Positions 9,265 to 20,011 of a DNA stretch of 34,412 bases are shown here, one piece after another. Both the position numbers and the translations under genes were made by a program. The notes beneath the pieces are model-generated. The model saw only the letters and a program-made list of their open reading frames with translations. It did no database searches and was not told the origin of the DNA. Each line of letters starts with the position of its first letter. The first letter of the stretch is position 1. Source of the DNA: Giesbergeria sp. (GTDB lineage: Bacteria; Pseudomonadota; Gammaproteobacteria; Burkholderiales; Burkholderiaceae_C); NCBI GenBank assembly GCA_017985015.1, contig JAGNYI010000031.1:1-34412 (forward strand). Direction: 5' to 3'.

Positions 9265-12200
9265 ATGCCCACGCGACTCGACATCCCATTTGGCCAGGAA
9301 CTGTGTGATGTTCTTCACGCAGAGCTGGGTTGGGTCTGCAGCTTCATGGGGGACGCCGGGCGCATCGTGGCATCGAGCGAGCGCGAGCGCATCGGCCACG
9401 CCCACGCAATAGCACAGCGCATCATGCAGGGGGAGTTGGAAGAATACAGCGTGACCCCGGAGGAAGCCTCCCGCTCGGCGAGCATGCGCGAGGGCATCAA
9501 CATGGCCATCGACCTGGGCGGTGAGCGCGTGGCCTGCTTTGCCATCGCCGGGCCGCTGCAGGCGGTGCGCCCTCTGGCACGGGTCGTGCGCTTTTGCGTG
9601 ACATCGCTGCTGCAGGTGCGTCAGGAAGCCGCTGCGTCGTCTGCGCCCACCGACATCGCACCTACCGCAAGGGGTCGCCTCGCGCATCCCAGTCTGACGG
9701 ACTTGCTCAGCCATGCCAGCCAGGCGGTGGCCTTCAGTCTCAGCCGACTGCATGACGCCGTCAACCACATTGACCAGGGCATCACGCTGTTCGACAACAA
9801 CCTGCAGCTGGTGGTCTGGAACCGGCGGTTCCTGGAGCTGATCGGCCTTCCCGATACTCAGGTTCGGCTCGGCCAGCCGCTGCAAGAGCTGGTGTTGCAT
9901 TACGCAACAAACACCGGCAATTCGCCGACAGAACTCAAGGCCCTGATGGACCGCGAAGTAGCACTCTGGTGCGCAGGGCAACCCAGCACATTCGAGTATG
10001 AAAGTGCCGAGGGCCATGTGCTGTCCATAGTAAATCGGCCGCTGCCTGACGGAAGTCTGGCCACCACCTTCACCGACATCACGGAAAAACGCCGGGCCGA
10101 CACGGCCCTGCGCGCCGCCTTCGACCACGCCGAGCGACTGGTCGAACAGCGCACCCGCACGCTGACGGATTTTTCCAATCTTTCGTCCGACTGGTTCTGG
10201 GAACAGGACACCGAGTTTCGTTTCACCCGATTTTTCGGGAACTCCACCGAAAAGCTGCGCCGCGAGCCCAGCTATTTTCTTGGGAAACGGCGCTGGGATA
10301 TGCCCATCCAGGGCATCACCGAAGAACAGCGGGCAGAGCACATTGCTTGCCACCAGCGGCATGAGCCCTTTCGCCATTTCGAGTACGAAATCGATGCAGA
10401 GGACGGCAGTACACAGTATTTTTCCGTCAGCGGCTCGCCCCTATTTGACGACCAGGACCGTTTCACGGGCTACCACGGCACCGGCAGCAACATCACCGAT
10501 CTGCGGTACGCAGAGTTGGCAATCCGCGAGCGTGAACGCCAGCTCGCGCAGATCGTCGACGGCAGCCCATTGGCCACCTTCGTCATTGATGCCCGGCACC
10601 GCATCACCCACTGGAACCGTGCCTGCACCGCGCTGACGGGCAAGGACGCCGCCACGATGCTGGGCCACAACGAGGTTTGGCGCGCCTGGTACCCGAGCCC
10701 CCAGCCGACCCTGGCCAGTCTGCTGGTCGACCAAGCCCCGGACGAAGTGCTTGCCACCCATTACCCCAACTTCCGCCATTCCACCCTGATCGCAGGCGCG
10801 CTGGAAGCCGAGGTATTTCTGGCCGACGTCGCAGAGAACGGGCGCTGGCTGCACATCACGGCCGCCCCACTGCGCGATGCACAGGGCCAGCTGACCGGCG
10901 CCATCGAAACCGTGCAGGACGTGACCGAACGGCGGCGCGACCAGCAACTGCTTGAGGACCGCAGCACCGCACTGCAGCACGCCAACCTGGTGATGGAAGA
11001 GCGCGTTCAGGCGCGCACCGAAGAGCTGTCGCAGCAGCTGGGCTTTATGCGCCAGTTGATCGAGGCCATTCCCAGCCCGCTGTTCTACAAGGACGCCCAA
11101 CTGCGCTATCTGGGCTGCAACAGCGCCTTCGAGGCCTTTATTGGAAAACCCGCAGCACACATCATCGGCAAATCGCCTCAGGGCATTGCCCCCCAAGAAC
11201 TGGCCGACCGGTACCTGAGCGCGGACCGCGAACTTCTGGGGCAGCGCGGGAAGCAAATTTACGAGGAAGAAGTGCTCCATGCCGACGGGAAACGCCGCCA
11301 AGTCATCTTCCACAAGGCCACGTTCACCCACCCCGACGGCAGCGTGGGCGGGCTGGTGGGCGTCATGCTCGACATCACCGAACGCACGCGCATGGAAAGT
11401 GACTTGCGCCATGCCGCCACGGTGTTTGACAACATCGCCGAGGGTGTGACCATTGCGAAGCAAGACGGCACCGTCGTCGCCGTCAACCGCGCGTTCTGCA
11501 CCATCACCGGCTACGACCGTGCAGAGGTGATTGGTCAGAATCCCCGCATGCTTCAGTCGGGTCGGCACGATCGCAAGTTCTACGCCGAGATGTGGGAGAC
11601 CATCAAACGCCACGGCCGCTGGCAGGGCGAGGTCTGGAATCGGCGCAAATCGGGTGACATCTATCCCCAATGGCTGTCCATCACGACAGTGGACGCTCCG
11701 CTGGGCCAGCCAACGCACTACGTCGCCACGTTTTCGGATATCACGCACCAGAAGCAGAACGAAGAACGCATCCAGCTGCTGGCCTTTTCGGACCCGCTAA
11801 CTGGTCTGCCCAACCGGCGCTTGCTGCTGGACCGCCTGGAGCATGCCCTGATCGTGAGCACGCGCAACCAGCGCGGGGGGGCCTTGTTTTTCATCGACCT
11901 TGATGACTTCAAGGGGCTCAACGACACGCGCGGCCACTACATGGGCGACCTGCTGCTGCAGCAGGTCGCCCAGCGCCTGGTCGGCTGCGTGCGCAAAGGC
12001 GATACCGTGGCCCGACTCGGCGGTGATGAATTCGTCATCATGCTCGAGGGCCTGAGCCAGGACGCTCTGCAGGCTGTCAAGCAGGCCGAAGCGGTGGGCG
12101 CCACCATCCTGCTCGCCCTCAACGAGCCCTACCTGTTGCAGGGCAGCGCGCACCACAACACGCCCAGCATTGGCGTGACGCTGTTTGGCGAACCCCAGGG

Positions 12201-13113
12201 CTCGGTGGAGGAATTGCTCAAACAGGCCGACTTGGCGATGTACCGCGCCAAGGCCTCAGGGCGCAATACGCTGTGCTTCTTCGACCCGCAGATGCAGTCG
12301 GTGCTGGCCGAACGGGTGGCGCTCGAAAAGGAATTGCGCATCGCACTGCAGCGCCAGGATTTCGTCCTGCACTACCAGCCCCAGGTCAACGGAGCAGGCG
12401 CCATGGTGGGTGTCGAGGCGCTGGTGCGCTGGCAGCATCCCGAGCACGCCCTGATCTCGCCGCTCGACTTCATTCCGCTGGCAGAGGACACCGGCCTGAT
12501 CCTGCCCCTGGGCCGCTGGGTGCTGGAAACCGCCTGCAGTCAACTGGCCGCATGGGCACAGCGTGCCGACCGCCAGCACCTGACCATGGCCGTGAATGTG
12601 AGTGCCCGGCAGTTCCACCATGCCGATTTTGTCGAGCAGGTGCTTACGGTGCTGCAGGAGACCGGCGCCAACCCCCGGCGGCTGAAACTTGAGCTGACGG
12701 AAAGCCTGCTCATCACCAATATCGAGGAAGTGATCGCGAAGATGAGCACCCTCAAGGCCCAGGGCGTGTGCTTTTCTTTGGATGATTTCGGCACCGGCTA
12801 TTCGTCGCTGGCCTACCTCAAACGCCTGCCGCTGGACCAGCTAAAAATCGATCAGGGCTTTGTCTCCCATGTGCTGACCGATGCCAGCGACGCTGACATC
12901 GCCCGCATGATCGTGGCCCTGTCGGAGAGCTTGGGGCTGGAGGTCATTGCCGAAGGGGTCGAGCAGGCCGAACAGCGCGATTTTCTGGCGCGGCACGGCT
13001 GCCAGACCTACCAGGGCTACTTCTTCAGCCGACCCCTTCCCATCCAGGGCCTGGAGGCCTACATCGAGGCCTGCCACACCGCACCTTTTGCGCTGGCAGG
13101 CGAGGGCATCTGA
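9265..13113 (+). CDS. Multi-PAS GGDEF-EAL protein with CdaR-like diacid-recognition N-terminus
   Basis: Cyclic di-GMP synthase and/or phosphodiesterase of 1282 residues with no obvious membrane helix. Residues about 5-120 resemble the sugar-diacid recognition domain of CdaR regulators (GRIVASSERERIG, then REGIN and a GERV strand). About five PAS domains follow at roughly 160-275, 300-420, 425-555, 595-710 and 715-835. The GGDEF domain (about 838-998) has an intact GGDEF at 919-923, with RKGD five residues upstream as a product-inhibition I-site. The EAL domain (about 1010-1260) keeps EAL at 1051-1053, NVSARQ, LTES, DDFGTGYSS and IAEGVE. Both catalytic modules look competent. It is divergent from the alpha-2-macroglobulin gene across 100 bp, and no Shine-Dalgarno is obvious before the ATG. 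Confidence 0.93.
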   Translation: MPTRLDIPFGQELCDVLHAELGWVCSFMGDAGRIVASSERERIGHAHAIAQRIMQGELEEYSVTPEEASRSASMREGINMAIDLGGERVACFAIAGPLQAVRPLARVVRFCVTSLLQVRQEAAASSAPTDIAPTARGRLAHPSLTDLLSHASQAVAFSLSRLHDAVNHIDQGITLFDNNLQLVVWNRRFLELIGLPDTQVRLGQPLQELVLHYATNTGNSPTELKALMDREVALWCAGQPSTFEYESAEGHVLSIVNRPLPDGSLATTFTDITEKRRADTALRAAFDHAERLVEQRTRTLTDFSNLSSDWFWEQDTEFRFTRFFGNSTEKLRREPSYFLGKRRWDMPIQGITEEQRAEHIACHQRHEPFRHFEYEIDAEDGSTQYFSVSGSPLFDDQDRFTGYHGTGSNITDLRYAELAIRERERQLAQIVDGSPLATFVIDARHRITHWNRACTALTGKDAATMLGHNEVWRAWYPSPQPTLASLLVDQAPDEVLATHYPNFRHSTLIAGALEAEVFLADVAENGRWLHITAAPLRDAQGQLTGAIETVQDVTERRRDQQLLEDRSTALQHANLVMEERVQARTEELSQQLGFMRQLIEAIPSPLFYKDAQLRYLGCNSAFEAFIGKPAAHIIGKSPQGIAPQELADRYLSADRELLGQRGKQIYEEEVLHADGKRRQVIFHKATFTHPDGSVGGLVGVMLDITERTRMESDLRHAATVFDNIAEGVTIAKQDGTVVAVNRAFCTITGYDRAEVIGQNPRMLQSGRHDRKFYAEMWETIKRHGRWQGEVWNRRKSGDIYPQWLSITTVDAPLGQPTHYVATFSDITHQKQNEERIQLLAFSDPLTGLPNRRLLLDRLEHALIVSTRNQRGGALFFIDLDDFKGLNDTRGHYMGDLLLQQVAQRLVGCVRKGDTVARLGGDEFVIMLEGLSQDALQAVKQAEAVGATILLALNEPYLLQGSAHHNTPSIGVTLFGEPQGSVEELLKQADLAMYRAKASGRNTLCFFDPQMQSVLAERVALEKELRIALQRQDFVLHYQPQVNGAGAMVGVEALVRWQHPEHALISPLDFIPLAEDTGLILPLGRWVLETACSQLAAWAQRADRQHLTMAVNVSARQFHHADFVEQVLTVLQETGANPRRLKLELTESLLITNIEEVIAKMSTLKAQGVCFSLDDFGTGYSSLAYLKRLPLDQLKIDQGFVSHVLTDASDADIARMIVALSESLGLEVIAEGVEQAEQRDFLARHGCQTYQGYFFSRPLPIQGLEAYIEACHTAPFALAGEGI

Positions 13114-13206
13114 GCCTTTCCAGGCTGGCGCTGGTTCAGGTCGATCTGATGATCGAAGCAGCAATAGGGTATCGGGCGACGCTGCGCCCACTGCTGACGC
13201 GCTGCC

Positions 13207-14196
13207 CTACTGCGGTTGAAAGCCGCTGGTCTTGATGATGCGTGTCCACGCCCGGGTGTAGGCGTGCTCGCGGGTTGCCAGTTGTTCACCGGTCATGTAG
13301 TCCACCGTCAGGCCCAGCGCGACGAGTTGCGTGCGCACTTCGGGCAGCGCCAGCACCTTGGCAACTCCGTCCGAGAGGCGTTTGATTTCCGCCGCAGGGG
13401 TTCCCTTGGGCGCGTAGATGCCGTAGTAGGGCAGGTCTTCAAAACCTTTGAGGCCGATCTCGTCGAACGTGGGCACATCGGGCAGCGCTGCCTGGCGTTC
13501 AGTTCCCAGCACGCCCACCACGCGAATCTTGCCGGCGCGGTGGTTTTCAATGAAGTCCTGCACCGAACCGACGCCGGCGTGAATCTGGTTGCCGAGCATG
13601 TCGGTCACCATGGGCGCGCTGCCGCGGTAGGGGGCGGATACCAAATCCAGCTTGTACTTGTCGGCAATGACCTTCACCAGAAACTCCGGTGTGGACGCGG
13701 GGGCCGGAATACCCACCGCGTCCTTGCCGCCGTTCTTCGCTTTGACCCAATCGACGTAGGCAGCAAAGCTGTTGGCCGGCGTGCCGCCCGAAACGGCAAA
13801 GGCGTTGACGAAGGTGGCGATACCGGCCACGGGAACGAAATCGGTTTCCGGCGCGTAGCCGGGGTTTTTGACGACCAGCGGAAGAATGGAAATGGTGTGG
13901 TCGTGCGAGAGGAACAGCACGCTGCCGTCCGCCGGTGCGGCCTTGAGCGCCTGCGCCGCAATCTGCCCCCCTGCGCCGGGGCGGTTTTCCACCAGCACCT
14001 CGGTGCCGAGCGGCGTGCGCAGCTTGGCGGCCAGCAGGCGGGCAATGGCGTCCGAGCCACCACCGGCCGGGAAACCCACCATGATGCGAATGGGTTTGGC
14101 GCTTTGCGCGAACGCGCTGCACAGGGCCAGGCTGGCGCCCAGAGCGGCGGTGGTGCGCAGGACGCGCGAGATCAGGGTGCGGCGGGACGGGGACAT
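13207..14196 (-). CDS. Bug-family periplasmic solute-binding receptor (TctC-like)
   Basis: Periplasmic receptor of the tripartite tricarboxylate transporter type, a family greatly expanded in Burkholderiales and binding small carboxylates or related solutes. The 329-residue product has an RRT-containing signal peptide ending near ALCSAFAQS (about residue 30). The family start KPIRIMVGFPAGGGSDAIAR and the VENRPGAGGQIAAQ block follow. No TctA or TctB membrane gene is in the window, as is usual for orphan Bug receptors. The start at 14196 is chosen because AAAGGAG precedes it by 8 nt and a signal peptide begins there; an upstream in-frame codon at 14271 is less likely. The ligand cannot be told from sequence. 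Confidence 0.92.
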   Translation of the reverse strand: MSPSRRTLISRVLRTTAALGASLALCSAFAQSAKPIRIMVGFPAGGGSDAIARLLAAKLRTPLGTEVLVENRPGAGGQIAAQALKAAPADGSVLFLSHDHTISILPLVVKNPGYAPETDFVPVAGIATFVNAFAVSGGTPANSFAAYVDWVKAKNGGKDAVGIPAPASTPEFLVKVIADKYKLDLVSAPYRGSAPMVTDMLGNQIHAGVGSVQDFIENHRAGKIRVVGVLGTERQAALPDVPTFDEIGLKGFEDLPYYGIYAPKGTPAAEIKRLSDGVAKVLALPEVRTQLVALGLTVDYMTGEQLATREHAYTRAWTRIIKTSGFQPQ

Positions 14197-14204
14197 CGGC
14201 GGAA

Positions 14205-14211
14205 CTCCTTT
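14205..14211 (-). promoter_or_regulatory. Ribosome binding site of the Bug receptor gene
   Basis: On the minus strand this reads AAAGGAG, 8 nt before the ATG at 14196. It supports that start over the longer frame. Confidence 0.7.
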
Positions 14212-14269
14212 GGCGGGTTGAAAACTTTGAGCGCCCCCACGCGCTCTGGTGGGAGGCGTAGAAACTCTC

Positions 14270-14318
14270 ATTTTGATAGCTGCTAACGCTTATGCATCAA
14301 TCGCTAGAGACCAATTTT
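14270..14318. repeat. Intergenic palindromic repeat, copy 2
   Basis: ATTTTGATAGCTGCTAACGC at the left arm and ATCGCTAGAGACCAATTTT at the right arm, in the gap between argH and the Bug receptor gene. It shares the ATAGCT and CGCTAGAG blocks with the copy at 17765-17809 and is related to the inverted copy at 3085-3130. The hairpin is imperfect. Confidence 0.6.
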
Positions 14319-14329
14319 CCTCAATATTT

Positions 14330-15829
<1,500 letters not shown>

Positions 15830-15881
15830 GGCAGGGCAATAATCGCGCACCCACGACAGCCGGACCATTCCGGATGCCGCA

Positions 15882-16994
15882 ATGCACGAGACGCAAATTT
15901 TATCGACCCTTCCCGGAGTGCCCAATCCCGCGCCCAAGTCGCAGGAGCGCGCACGCGTGCTGGTATTCGACGCCTGCGACCTGGGCGTGGTGCTGCGCGC
16001 GGTGTTGTTCGTCGAAATCGTGCTGGCCGTCGGGGCCATGTTTGGCGCGCAAGACCCCATCGCCTGGGTGGCGCGCCTGGCTTTGCTCACTGGCGGCGCC
16101 CTGCCCGCGACGCTGGCCTGGCTGATCGCCGCCTGCAGCGCCAAGCGCCTGATCCAGCGGCTGCCCACGCGCGGCCAGTACGCTGCGGGCGTGCTGCTGG
16201 GCGCCCTCGCCGGCTTGTGCGCCTGCGCCTTGCTGGGCTTCGTCGGTGTGGCTGCGGCACCTCCGTGGTGGGCCAGCGCCGCTACGGGCGCGTTGCTGGC
16301 CGCACTGCTGGTGGCGGCGCTGGCGCTGCGCGCGCGCGGCCGCACGCCGGCCGCCACGACGGCGCGGCTCACGGAACTGCAGTCGCGCATCCGCCCGCAC
16401 TTTCTCTTCAACACGCTCAACAGCGCCATTGCCCTGGTGCGCGCCGAGCCGGCCAAGGCCGAATCGCTGCTGGAAGACCTGAGCGATCTGTTCCGCCATG
16501 CGCTGGTTGAGCAGGGCGAGGCTGTCACCTTGGCGGAGGAACTGGTGCTGGCGCAGCGCTACCTCGGCATCGAGCAGGTGCGCTTTGGCGAGCGCCTACA
16601 GGTGCAGTGGCAGATCGATCCGCGTGCTGGCAGCGCCTTGCTGCCGCCGCTCCTGCTGCAACCGCTGGTGGAGAACGCCGTCAAGCACGGCGTCGAGCCC
16701 AGCAGCTGGGGCGGGCGCCTGCGCGTCTGCACCGAGCTGCGCGGCAGCCGCGTGGTGGTGCGCATCACCAACACCCTGCCCGCCGACAGCGCCCGCACCG
16801 GTGCGAGCGCGCCCGGGCACGGCATTGCGCTGGCCAACGTGCGTGCGCGCCTGGCGCTGCTGCACGATGTGCAGGCCGAATTCAGCGCCGGCGTGCGCGG
16901 CAGCCTGTACGAAGTGCGTCTGACACTGCCGCCCACCCGCGCCTCCAGCCCCGTCGAAGCGGGCCGTCGCAGCCCAACCACCCGCAAGCCATGA
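15882..16994 (+). CDS. LytS/AlgZ-type membrane sensor histidine kinase
   Basis: Sensor kinase of the His_kinase family that phosphorylates a LytTR regulator. The 370-residue product has four likely transmembrane helices between about 40 and 150 with almost no periplasmic domain. The phospho-acceptor block [13 protein letters not shown] follows with His173. The N-box [13 protein letters not shown] and the G-box [13 protein letters not shown] complete the ATP-binding fold. The stop overlaps the regulator's start as ATGA (16991-16994), so the pair is translationally coupled. Position beside divergent argH resembles AlgZ/FimS of Pseudomonas, but orthology and signal are inferred. The C-terminal 20 residues are Pro/Arg/Ser-rich and probably unstructured. 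Confidence 0.9.
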   Translation: MHETQILSTLPGVPNPAPKSQERARVLVFDACDLGVVLRAVLFVEIVLAVGAMFGAQDPIAWVARLALLTGGALPATLAWLIAACSAKRLIQRLPTRGQYAAGVLLGALAGLCACALLGFVGVAAAPPWWASAATGALLAALLVAALALRARGRTPAATTARLTELQSRIRPHFLFNTLNSAIALVRAEPAKAESLLEDLSDLFRHALVEQGEAVTLAEELVLAQRYLGIEQVRFGERLQVQWQIDPRAGSALLPPLLLQPLVENAVKHGVEPSSWGGRLRVCTELRGSRVVVRITNTLPADSARTGASAPGHGIALANVRARLALLHDVQAEFSAGVRGSLYEVRLTLPPTRASSPVEAGRRSPTTRKP

Positions 16995-17743
16995 AGATCC
17001 TGATCGTTGACGACGAAGCCCTGGCGCGCCGCCGCCTGGCGAGCTTGCTGGCCGACTGCCCGGCGAATCCGCCGCACCGCGTCAGCGAAGCGGCCAGCAG
17101 CGCCGACGCCCTGGCCCTGCTGGCGCCGGTGGACGGGCGCGGCTTTGATCTGCTGCTGCTCGACATCCACATGCCTGGGCTCGACGGCCTGGCCTTTGCG
17201 CACCGGGTGCGGGCGCTGGCCTGGCCGCCCGCCATCGTCTTCGTCACCGCGCACGCCGAGCACGCCGTCAGCGCTTTCGAGCTCGATGCGGCCGATTACC
17301 TCACCAAGCCGGTGCGCCTGGAGCGCCTGCAGCAAGCGCTGGCCAAGGTGCAGCGCCTGCGTGAAATGGCAACGCGTACGCCCCCGGCTGCGGAGTCGCT
17401 GGGAGAGGTGCTCTTGATTCAGGACCGCGGGCGCACCGAACGCGTGCCCCTGACCGAGGTGCTGCTATGCAAGGCCGAACTGAAATACGTCACCTTGCGC
17501 ACCGCATCACGCAGCTACGTGCTCGACAGCACCCTGGCAGAGCTCGAAGCGCGCCACGGCGCACAACTGATGCGGGTGCACCGCAATGCGCTGGTGGCAC
17601 GCCACGCGGTACGGGCGCTGGAAAAGCACTTTGACGCCGAAGAGGGCGACTGCTGGGCGGTGCGGCTGGCGGGGCTGGCCGAGCCGATCATGGTCTCGCG
17701 CCGCCAGGTGGCGGCCGTGCGAGAGGAAATTGCGCACGGTTGA
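16991..17743 (+). CDS. LytTR-family response regulator (AlgR-like)
   Basis: DNA-binding response regulator of 250 residues. The receiver domain (about 1-120) has the acidic pair at 7-8 (MKILIVDDE), phospho-acceptor Asp58 in LLLDIHMPG, Thr in FVTAH, and Lys106 in YLTKP. The C-terminal LytTR domain (about 145-245) includes the typical KYVTLRT and LMRVHRNALV blocks. It follows its kinase with an ATGA overlap. In several proteobacteria the next gene is hemC; here it is followed by a repeat copy, a MITE-like element and hisF on the other strand. Targets are unknown; AlgR-type regulators control alginate and pili in Pseudomonas, so a link to the alginate-like genes downstream is conceivable but unproved. 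Confidence 0.92.
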   Translation: MKILIVDDEALARRRLASLLADCPANPPHRVSEAASSADALALLAPVDGRGFDLLLLDIHMPGLDGLAFAHRVRALAWPPAIVFVTAHAEHAVSAFELDAADYLTKPVRLERLQQALAKVQRLREMATRTPPAAESLGEVLLIQDRGRTERVPLTEVLLCKAELKYVTLRTASRSYVLDSTLAELEARHGAQLMRVHRNALVARHAVRALEKHFDAEEGDCWAVRLAGLAEPIMVSRRQVAAVREEIAHG

Positions 17744-17764
17744 AAACGCGAATCTGCTATAATA

Positions 17765-17809
17765 AATATAGCTATCAGAGATTGTCAGTCAAGCGCTAGA
17801 GGCCATTTT
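17765..17809. repeat. Intergenic palindromic repeat, copy 3
   Basis: ATATAGCTATCAG and AAGCGCTAGAGGCCATTTT arms, same orientation as the copy at 14270-14318. It lies 21 bp after the response-regulator stop. The left arm is degenerate, so the long hairpin is weak; a separate small palindrome GCTATAATAAATATAGC overlaps its left edge. Confidence 0.6.
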
Positions 17810-17820
17810 CCCTTAAAATC

Positions 17821-17922
17821 AGGACTCACGCAAAATGGTTGCCAGCAAGGCGCTCTGACGCAGACAGTGCAAGCGCACGGCAAGGAAGAGCAACGCCGCT
17901 GGGGCGATTTTGCGTAAGTCCT
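17821..17922. mobile_element. MITE-like element, 102 bp, with 15-bp terminal inverted repeats
   Basis: The left end AGGACTCACGCAAAA (17821-17835) and the right end TTTTGCGTAAGTCCT (17908-17922) are inverted copies matching at 14 of 15 positions. The 72-bp interior has no coding potential. No clear target-site duplication is visible beside it. The structure suits a non-autonomous transposable element, or the remnant of an insertion sequence, or alternatively a long-range hairpin. The parent transposase cannot be named from this window. Confidence 0.6.
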
Positions 17923-17942
17923 AAGAATTTTGACTTGCAAGG

Positions 17943-18746
17943 TCAGGCCAGTCGCACCGGAATGCCGCGCTCCGCCATGGCGCGCTTGGCCTGCTGCACG
18001 GTGAACTCGCCATAGTGAAAAATGCTGGCGGCTAGCACGGCGTCGGCGCCGCCGATCTGGATGCCGTCGCACAAATGCGCCAGCGTCCCGACACCGCCCG
18101 AGGCAATCACCGGCACAGCGACGGCGTCGCTCACCGCGCGCGTGAGCTCCAGGTCAAAACCTGCCTTGGTGCCGTCGCGGTCCATGCTGGTGAGCAAAAT
18201 CTCACCGGCACCGCGCCGCGCCATCTCGCGCGCCCAGGCCACGGCGTCCAGCCCGGTGTTCCTGCGCCCGCCATGGCTGAAAACGTCCCAACCCGGGCCG
18301 CGCAACTCACCATCGGCGCCCCGCTGCGCTGCTTCATCCGCGCTGCGGCGCTTGGCGTCAATGGCCACAACGATGCACTGCGCGCCGTAACGTTCCGAGG
18401 CCGCGTTGATGACGTCCGGGTTGGCAATGGCGGCAGAGTTGAAGCTGGTCTTGTCGGCGCCGGCGTTGAGCAGGCGGCGAACGTCGTCCACAGTGCGCAC
18501 GCCGCCGCCCACGGTGAGCGGAATGAACACCTGGCTGGCCACGGCTTCGATGATGTGCAGGATCAGGTCCCGCTCGTCGCTGGTGGCCGTGATGTCAAGA
18601 AACGTGAGCTCGTCGGCCCCCTGCTCGTTGTAGCGCTCGGCAATTTCCACCGGATCGCCCGCGTCGCGCAGTTCAACAAAATTGATCCCTTTGACCACGC
18701 GACCTCCGGTGACGTCGAGGCAGGGAATGATGCGTTTGGCGAGCAT
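17943..18746 (-). CDS. hisF: Imidazole glycerol phosphate synthase, cyclase subunit
   Basis: Forms imidazole glycerol phosphate and AICAR from PRFAR with ammonia supplied by HisH; cytoplasmic TIM barrel. The 267-residue product starts [12 protein letters not shown] with catalytic Asp11. It keeps LTVGGGVR, the second catalytic Asp130 in VVAIDAKR, and the phosphate-binding ASGGVG and AASIFHYGE blocks. It is slightly longer than the usual 250-258 residues because of a 15-20 residue insert after Asp130 ([13 protein letters not shown]). The ATG at 18746 is preferred to the longer upstream frame because the family N-terminus begins there. No hisA, hisH or hisI is beside it: the MITE-like element follows and an unrelated divergent gene precedes. 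Confidence 0.97.
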   Translation of the reverse strand: MLAKRIIPCLDVTGGRVVKGINFVELRDAGDPVEIAERYNEQGADELTFLDITATSDERDLILHIIEAVASQVFIPLTVGGGVRTVDDVRRLLNAGADKTSFNSAAIANPDVINAASERYGAQCIVVAIDAKRRSADEAAQRGADGELRGPGWDVFSHGGRRNTGLDAVAWAREMARRGAGEILLTSMDRDGTKAGFDLELTRAVSDAVAVPVIASGGVGTLAHLCDGIQIGGADAVLAASIFHYGEFTVQQAKRAMAERGIPVRLA

Positions 18747-18901
18747 GGCAGCGAGATAGAGCAGTTCAAAATCGAGGACCGCAAGATAGCACGTGGCGCG
18801 GCATGATTGGCGCCTGTGGACTCTGCTCAAGCTTCACAGCAAGAACCGCCGGATGTGGCTATGCTCAGATTTCCGCGAATCGCACTGCTGCATTGAACGC
18901 C

Positions 18902-19915
18902 ATGTCGCCCCTTTCCCCCTCCCCACCGATCAACGATCCGCAGTACAGCCGGCGCGCCTGGCTGACTCTGGCAGCGGCTGCTGCCGCTTCTCTGGCAGCG
19001 GGCTGCGGCAGCGGCAGCGGCACCACCGAGAAATTTCAGGCGACTTTCCTGCAGCCCTGGCAGAGCTATGAAACGCTGCCCGTCGCGGAATGGCGACGTC
19101 GACTCAAGCTCACGCGCGATCTCGGCTGCAACGAAATCATCTTGCAGTGGAGTGCACTGTATGGCGGCAGCTACCCCTGGACCATGCCTGAAGAGCTGAT
19201 CCAACTTCTGTTCGAAGAGGGTCGCAGCAATGGCATTGGCATTCGGGTGGGCCTGCCCTACGACGAAGGCTGGTGGAAAGTGCTGAGTGGCAAGGGAACA
19301 CGGCGCGTGTCGGAGTTTCTCGATCGCACGCAGGCTGTTTGCATGGACACTCTGAACAACAGCCGCTGGCCTGACCAGGCGGGTTTCCGTGGCTGGTATC
19401 TGCCCTACGAACTGGACCAGTACAACTGGGCCACCCCCGAGCGAAGGGAACTTCTGGTCCCCTGGTTGAGCGCAATCTCAGAGGCCTCTGCCAAGCGCTC
19501 TGCCCAACCGTTGGCCCTTTCAACTTTTTACAGCCAGGTGGCGACGACGGGTACTTTGGCGGGTCTGTGGGGCGACATTCTCGACGCGGTCCGGCTGCGT
19601 CCCATGCTGCAGGACGGCGTAGGCGTGGCGGGCCTTGGCAACTACGCAGGGCTGGAGCCTTTGCGCCTGCTGCTGCGCGAGCGCAACATTCCCTTTGACC
19701 TGATTGTGGAACTGTTCGAGCAACTGCCCTCCCTGCCCAATAGCAACGATGCGTTCCGGGCCAAACCAGCCTCGGGCGAGCGCATCAGTGAGCAGATGCA
19801 AGTGGCACGCAGCTTCGGAGCGGACCGCATCGTGGCCTTCGCCGTTGATCCCTGGTTGCTCAGCAGCTCGGACGATGAGCTGACCTTTCCGTATTCCTGG
19901 GGGAGCCAGGTCTAG
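18902..19915 (+). CDS. DUF4434-type lipoprotein with Tat-like signal, possible glycoside hydrolase
   Basis: The 337-residue product begins with SRRAWLTLAAA (Arg pair at 17-18), a hydrophobic stretch and the lipobox SLAAGC (Cys35). It is therefore probably a twin-arginine-exported lipoprotein. The mature part starts with TFLQPWQSYETL, then EEW-like VAEWRRRLKLTRDLGC and EIILQWSAL. This pattern is like the DUF4434 family, which has a predicted TIM-barrel fold related to glycoside hydrolases. It lies 96 bp upstream of the flavoprotein-carrier-ligase cassette on the same strand and faces the exopolysaccharide operon, so a role in polymer trimming, like BcsZ or PgaB in other systems, is a reasonable inference. 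Family assignment is from memory of its motifs. An upstream in-frame ATG at 18803 is rejected because it would bury the signal. Confidence 0.75.
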   Translation: MSPLSPSPPINDPQYSRRAWLTLAAAAAASLAAGCGSGSGTTEKFQATFLQPWQSYETLPVAEWRRRLKLTRDLGCNEIILQWSALYGGSYPWTMPEELIQLLFEEGRSNGIGIRVGLPYDEGWWKVLSGKGTRRVSEFLDRTQAVCMDTLNNSRWPDQAGFRGWYLPYELDQYNWATPERRELLVPWLSAISEASAKRSAQPLALSTFYSQVATTGTLAGLWGDILDAVRLRPMLQDGVGVAGLGNYAGLEPLRLLLRERNIPFDLIVELFEQLPSLPNSNDAFRAKPASGERISEQMQVARSFGADRIVAFAVDPWLLSSSDDELTFPYSWGSQV

Positions 19916-20011
19916 GCGTGACCGATCACCAGCCCTGCGTGGGCGCAGCCACAAGCTTGCTGAAATCGGGGGCGGCGACGAGAATGCTGATTTTCAGTGG
20001 AAACTTCTTGC

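Noticed and set aside
13114-13206. Possible terminator between the convergent GGDEF-EAL and Bug receptor genes
   Set aside because: I found no convincing stem followed by a T-run.
15860-15873. Small inverted repeat CCGGA-CCAT-TCCGG between argH and the kinase gene
   Set aside because: Only a 5-bp arm in GC-rich DNA, so too likely by chance to call an operator.
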